64,000 nt of DNA. Origin: Lytechinus variegatus. Lineage: Eukaryota > Echinodermata > Echinoidea > Temnopleuroida > Toxopneustidae. The notes under the pieces are model-generated. The model was not told the origin of the DNA, did no database searches, and saw only the letters and a program-made list of their open reading frames with translations. A program made the position numbers and the translations under genes. The stretch is from the NCBI RefSeq assembly GCF_018143015.1, contig NC_054740.1:75165856-75229855 (forward strand), in the 5' to 3' direction. This document shows, one piece after another, positions 63,451 to 64,000 of the stretch; positions within the stretch are counted from its first letter, which is position 1, and each line of letters opens with the position of its first letter.

Positions 63451-64000
63451 CAGAGGCGTCGATCCTGCCCCTGGGAGGGGGGGGGCAGGGGGCGATCGCC
63501 CCACAAATGAAAATATTGAAGGGGCAAACATATCGTTTTGCCCCCCCCCCCCCCATAATTCCGGATGTGCAAAAAATGAAATAAGATTGTAATGTTACAC
63601 AGAAATCAGCAAGCGAGATTGAAATACACAACTCGTTGTTTATTCGAAATAGTGCTCAAAATGTCTGCTTTTCAAATTGGAATTTAATTTTTTTTTCAGC
63701 TCGCGCTTCTCACTCACGTCATTTCTTTATACCCCCCCCCCACCATAGTTTTCATGATTAAATAGGTGAATAGAATGTCCCGTTCTGTTCTAAAAAAAGA
63801 ACTCCCACTTCGATTTGCAATAATCTTTTGTTGGATATAACGTGTGTAATCTTGTTAAAAACATCAAATAAACTGTCATTTTTTTCAGATCGAAATATAA
63901 AAATTTTCAGCTCGCGCGCTTCGCGCTCGCATCTATCATTCTTTAAATACCCATCTTAATCATTGGTACCGAAAATGCTTAGAAAATCAAGCTTTCGATC
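63451..64000. mobile_element. hAT-like element running off the window (CAGAGGCGTCGATCCTG start)
   Basis: The CAGAGGCG-type start is followed by G-rich sequence and a second G/C run near 63540. CAGCTCGCGCGCTTCGCGCT near 63909 and a similar motif near 63699 are the inverse of the internal motif of the 59.6-kb element. The right end is outside the window. Confidence 0.55.

Noticed and set aside
1-64000. CRISPR arrays, operons, phage or plasmid genes
   Set aside because: Gene structure is plainly eukaryotic; the tandem arrays are minisatellites or foldback arms.

Overview
The window looks like a stretch of an echinoderm genome, most likely a sea urchin of the Lytechinus type. This is inferred from AT-rich intron-dense genes, echinoderm-like families, and very many short foldback and SINE repeats of the kind common in sea urchins. 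No bacterial, viral or plasmid features are seen. Four protein-coding genes can be reconstructed exon by exon. In every case the reading phases agree across all splice junctions.

Layout. (1) About 0.17-8.7 kb, plus strand: the last six exons of a caspase-8/10-like initiator caspase; its 5' end and adaptor domains lie outside the window. (2) 16.2-27.9 kb, minus strand: a complete nine-exon aldo-keto reductase (315 aa) with the full catalytic tetrad. It is tail-to-tail with the caspase. (3) 29.6-35.6 kb, plus strand: a complete FKBP14-like ER immunophilin with EF-hands. It is head-to-head with the reductase and has two duplicated alternative last exons, one ending HDEL and one HDEF. (4) 40.4-58.4 kb, minus strand: a complete fifteen-exon SLC5 sodium/solute symporter of the SGLT/SMIT clade (645 aa), tail-to-tail with the FKBP gene. 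The four genes have unrelated jobs (cell death, carbonyl reduction, ER folding, Na+-coupled uptake). Nothing suggests an operon-like unit.

Mobile DNA fills the introns and gaps. It includes many non-autonomous DNA elements with terminal inverted repeats (TIRs), several foldback MITEs, tRNA-like SINE heads, a CR1/L2-type LINE 3' end, and minisatellites. Nesting is frequent. An 860-bp TIR element has inserted into its own copy with a TA duplication (60.7-62.4 kb). A hAT-like element with a perfect 8-bp target duplication sits inside a trihelix-bearing TIR element (47.8-50.2 kb). A 0.9-kb foldback made of 53-bp tandem units lies in an SLC5 intron (56.9-57.8 kb).

The most interesting points are the duplicated FKBP terminal exons, the nested insertions, the element that spreads perfect DR1 nuclear-receptor motifs, the 7SL-like SINE head, and the tandem-repeat foldback. 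No retrovirus, LTR element or Polinton was recognised.
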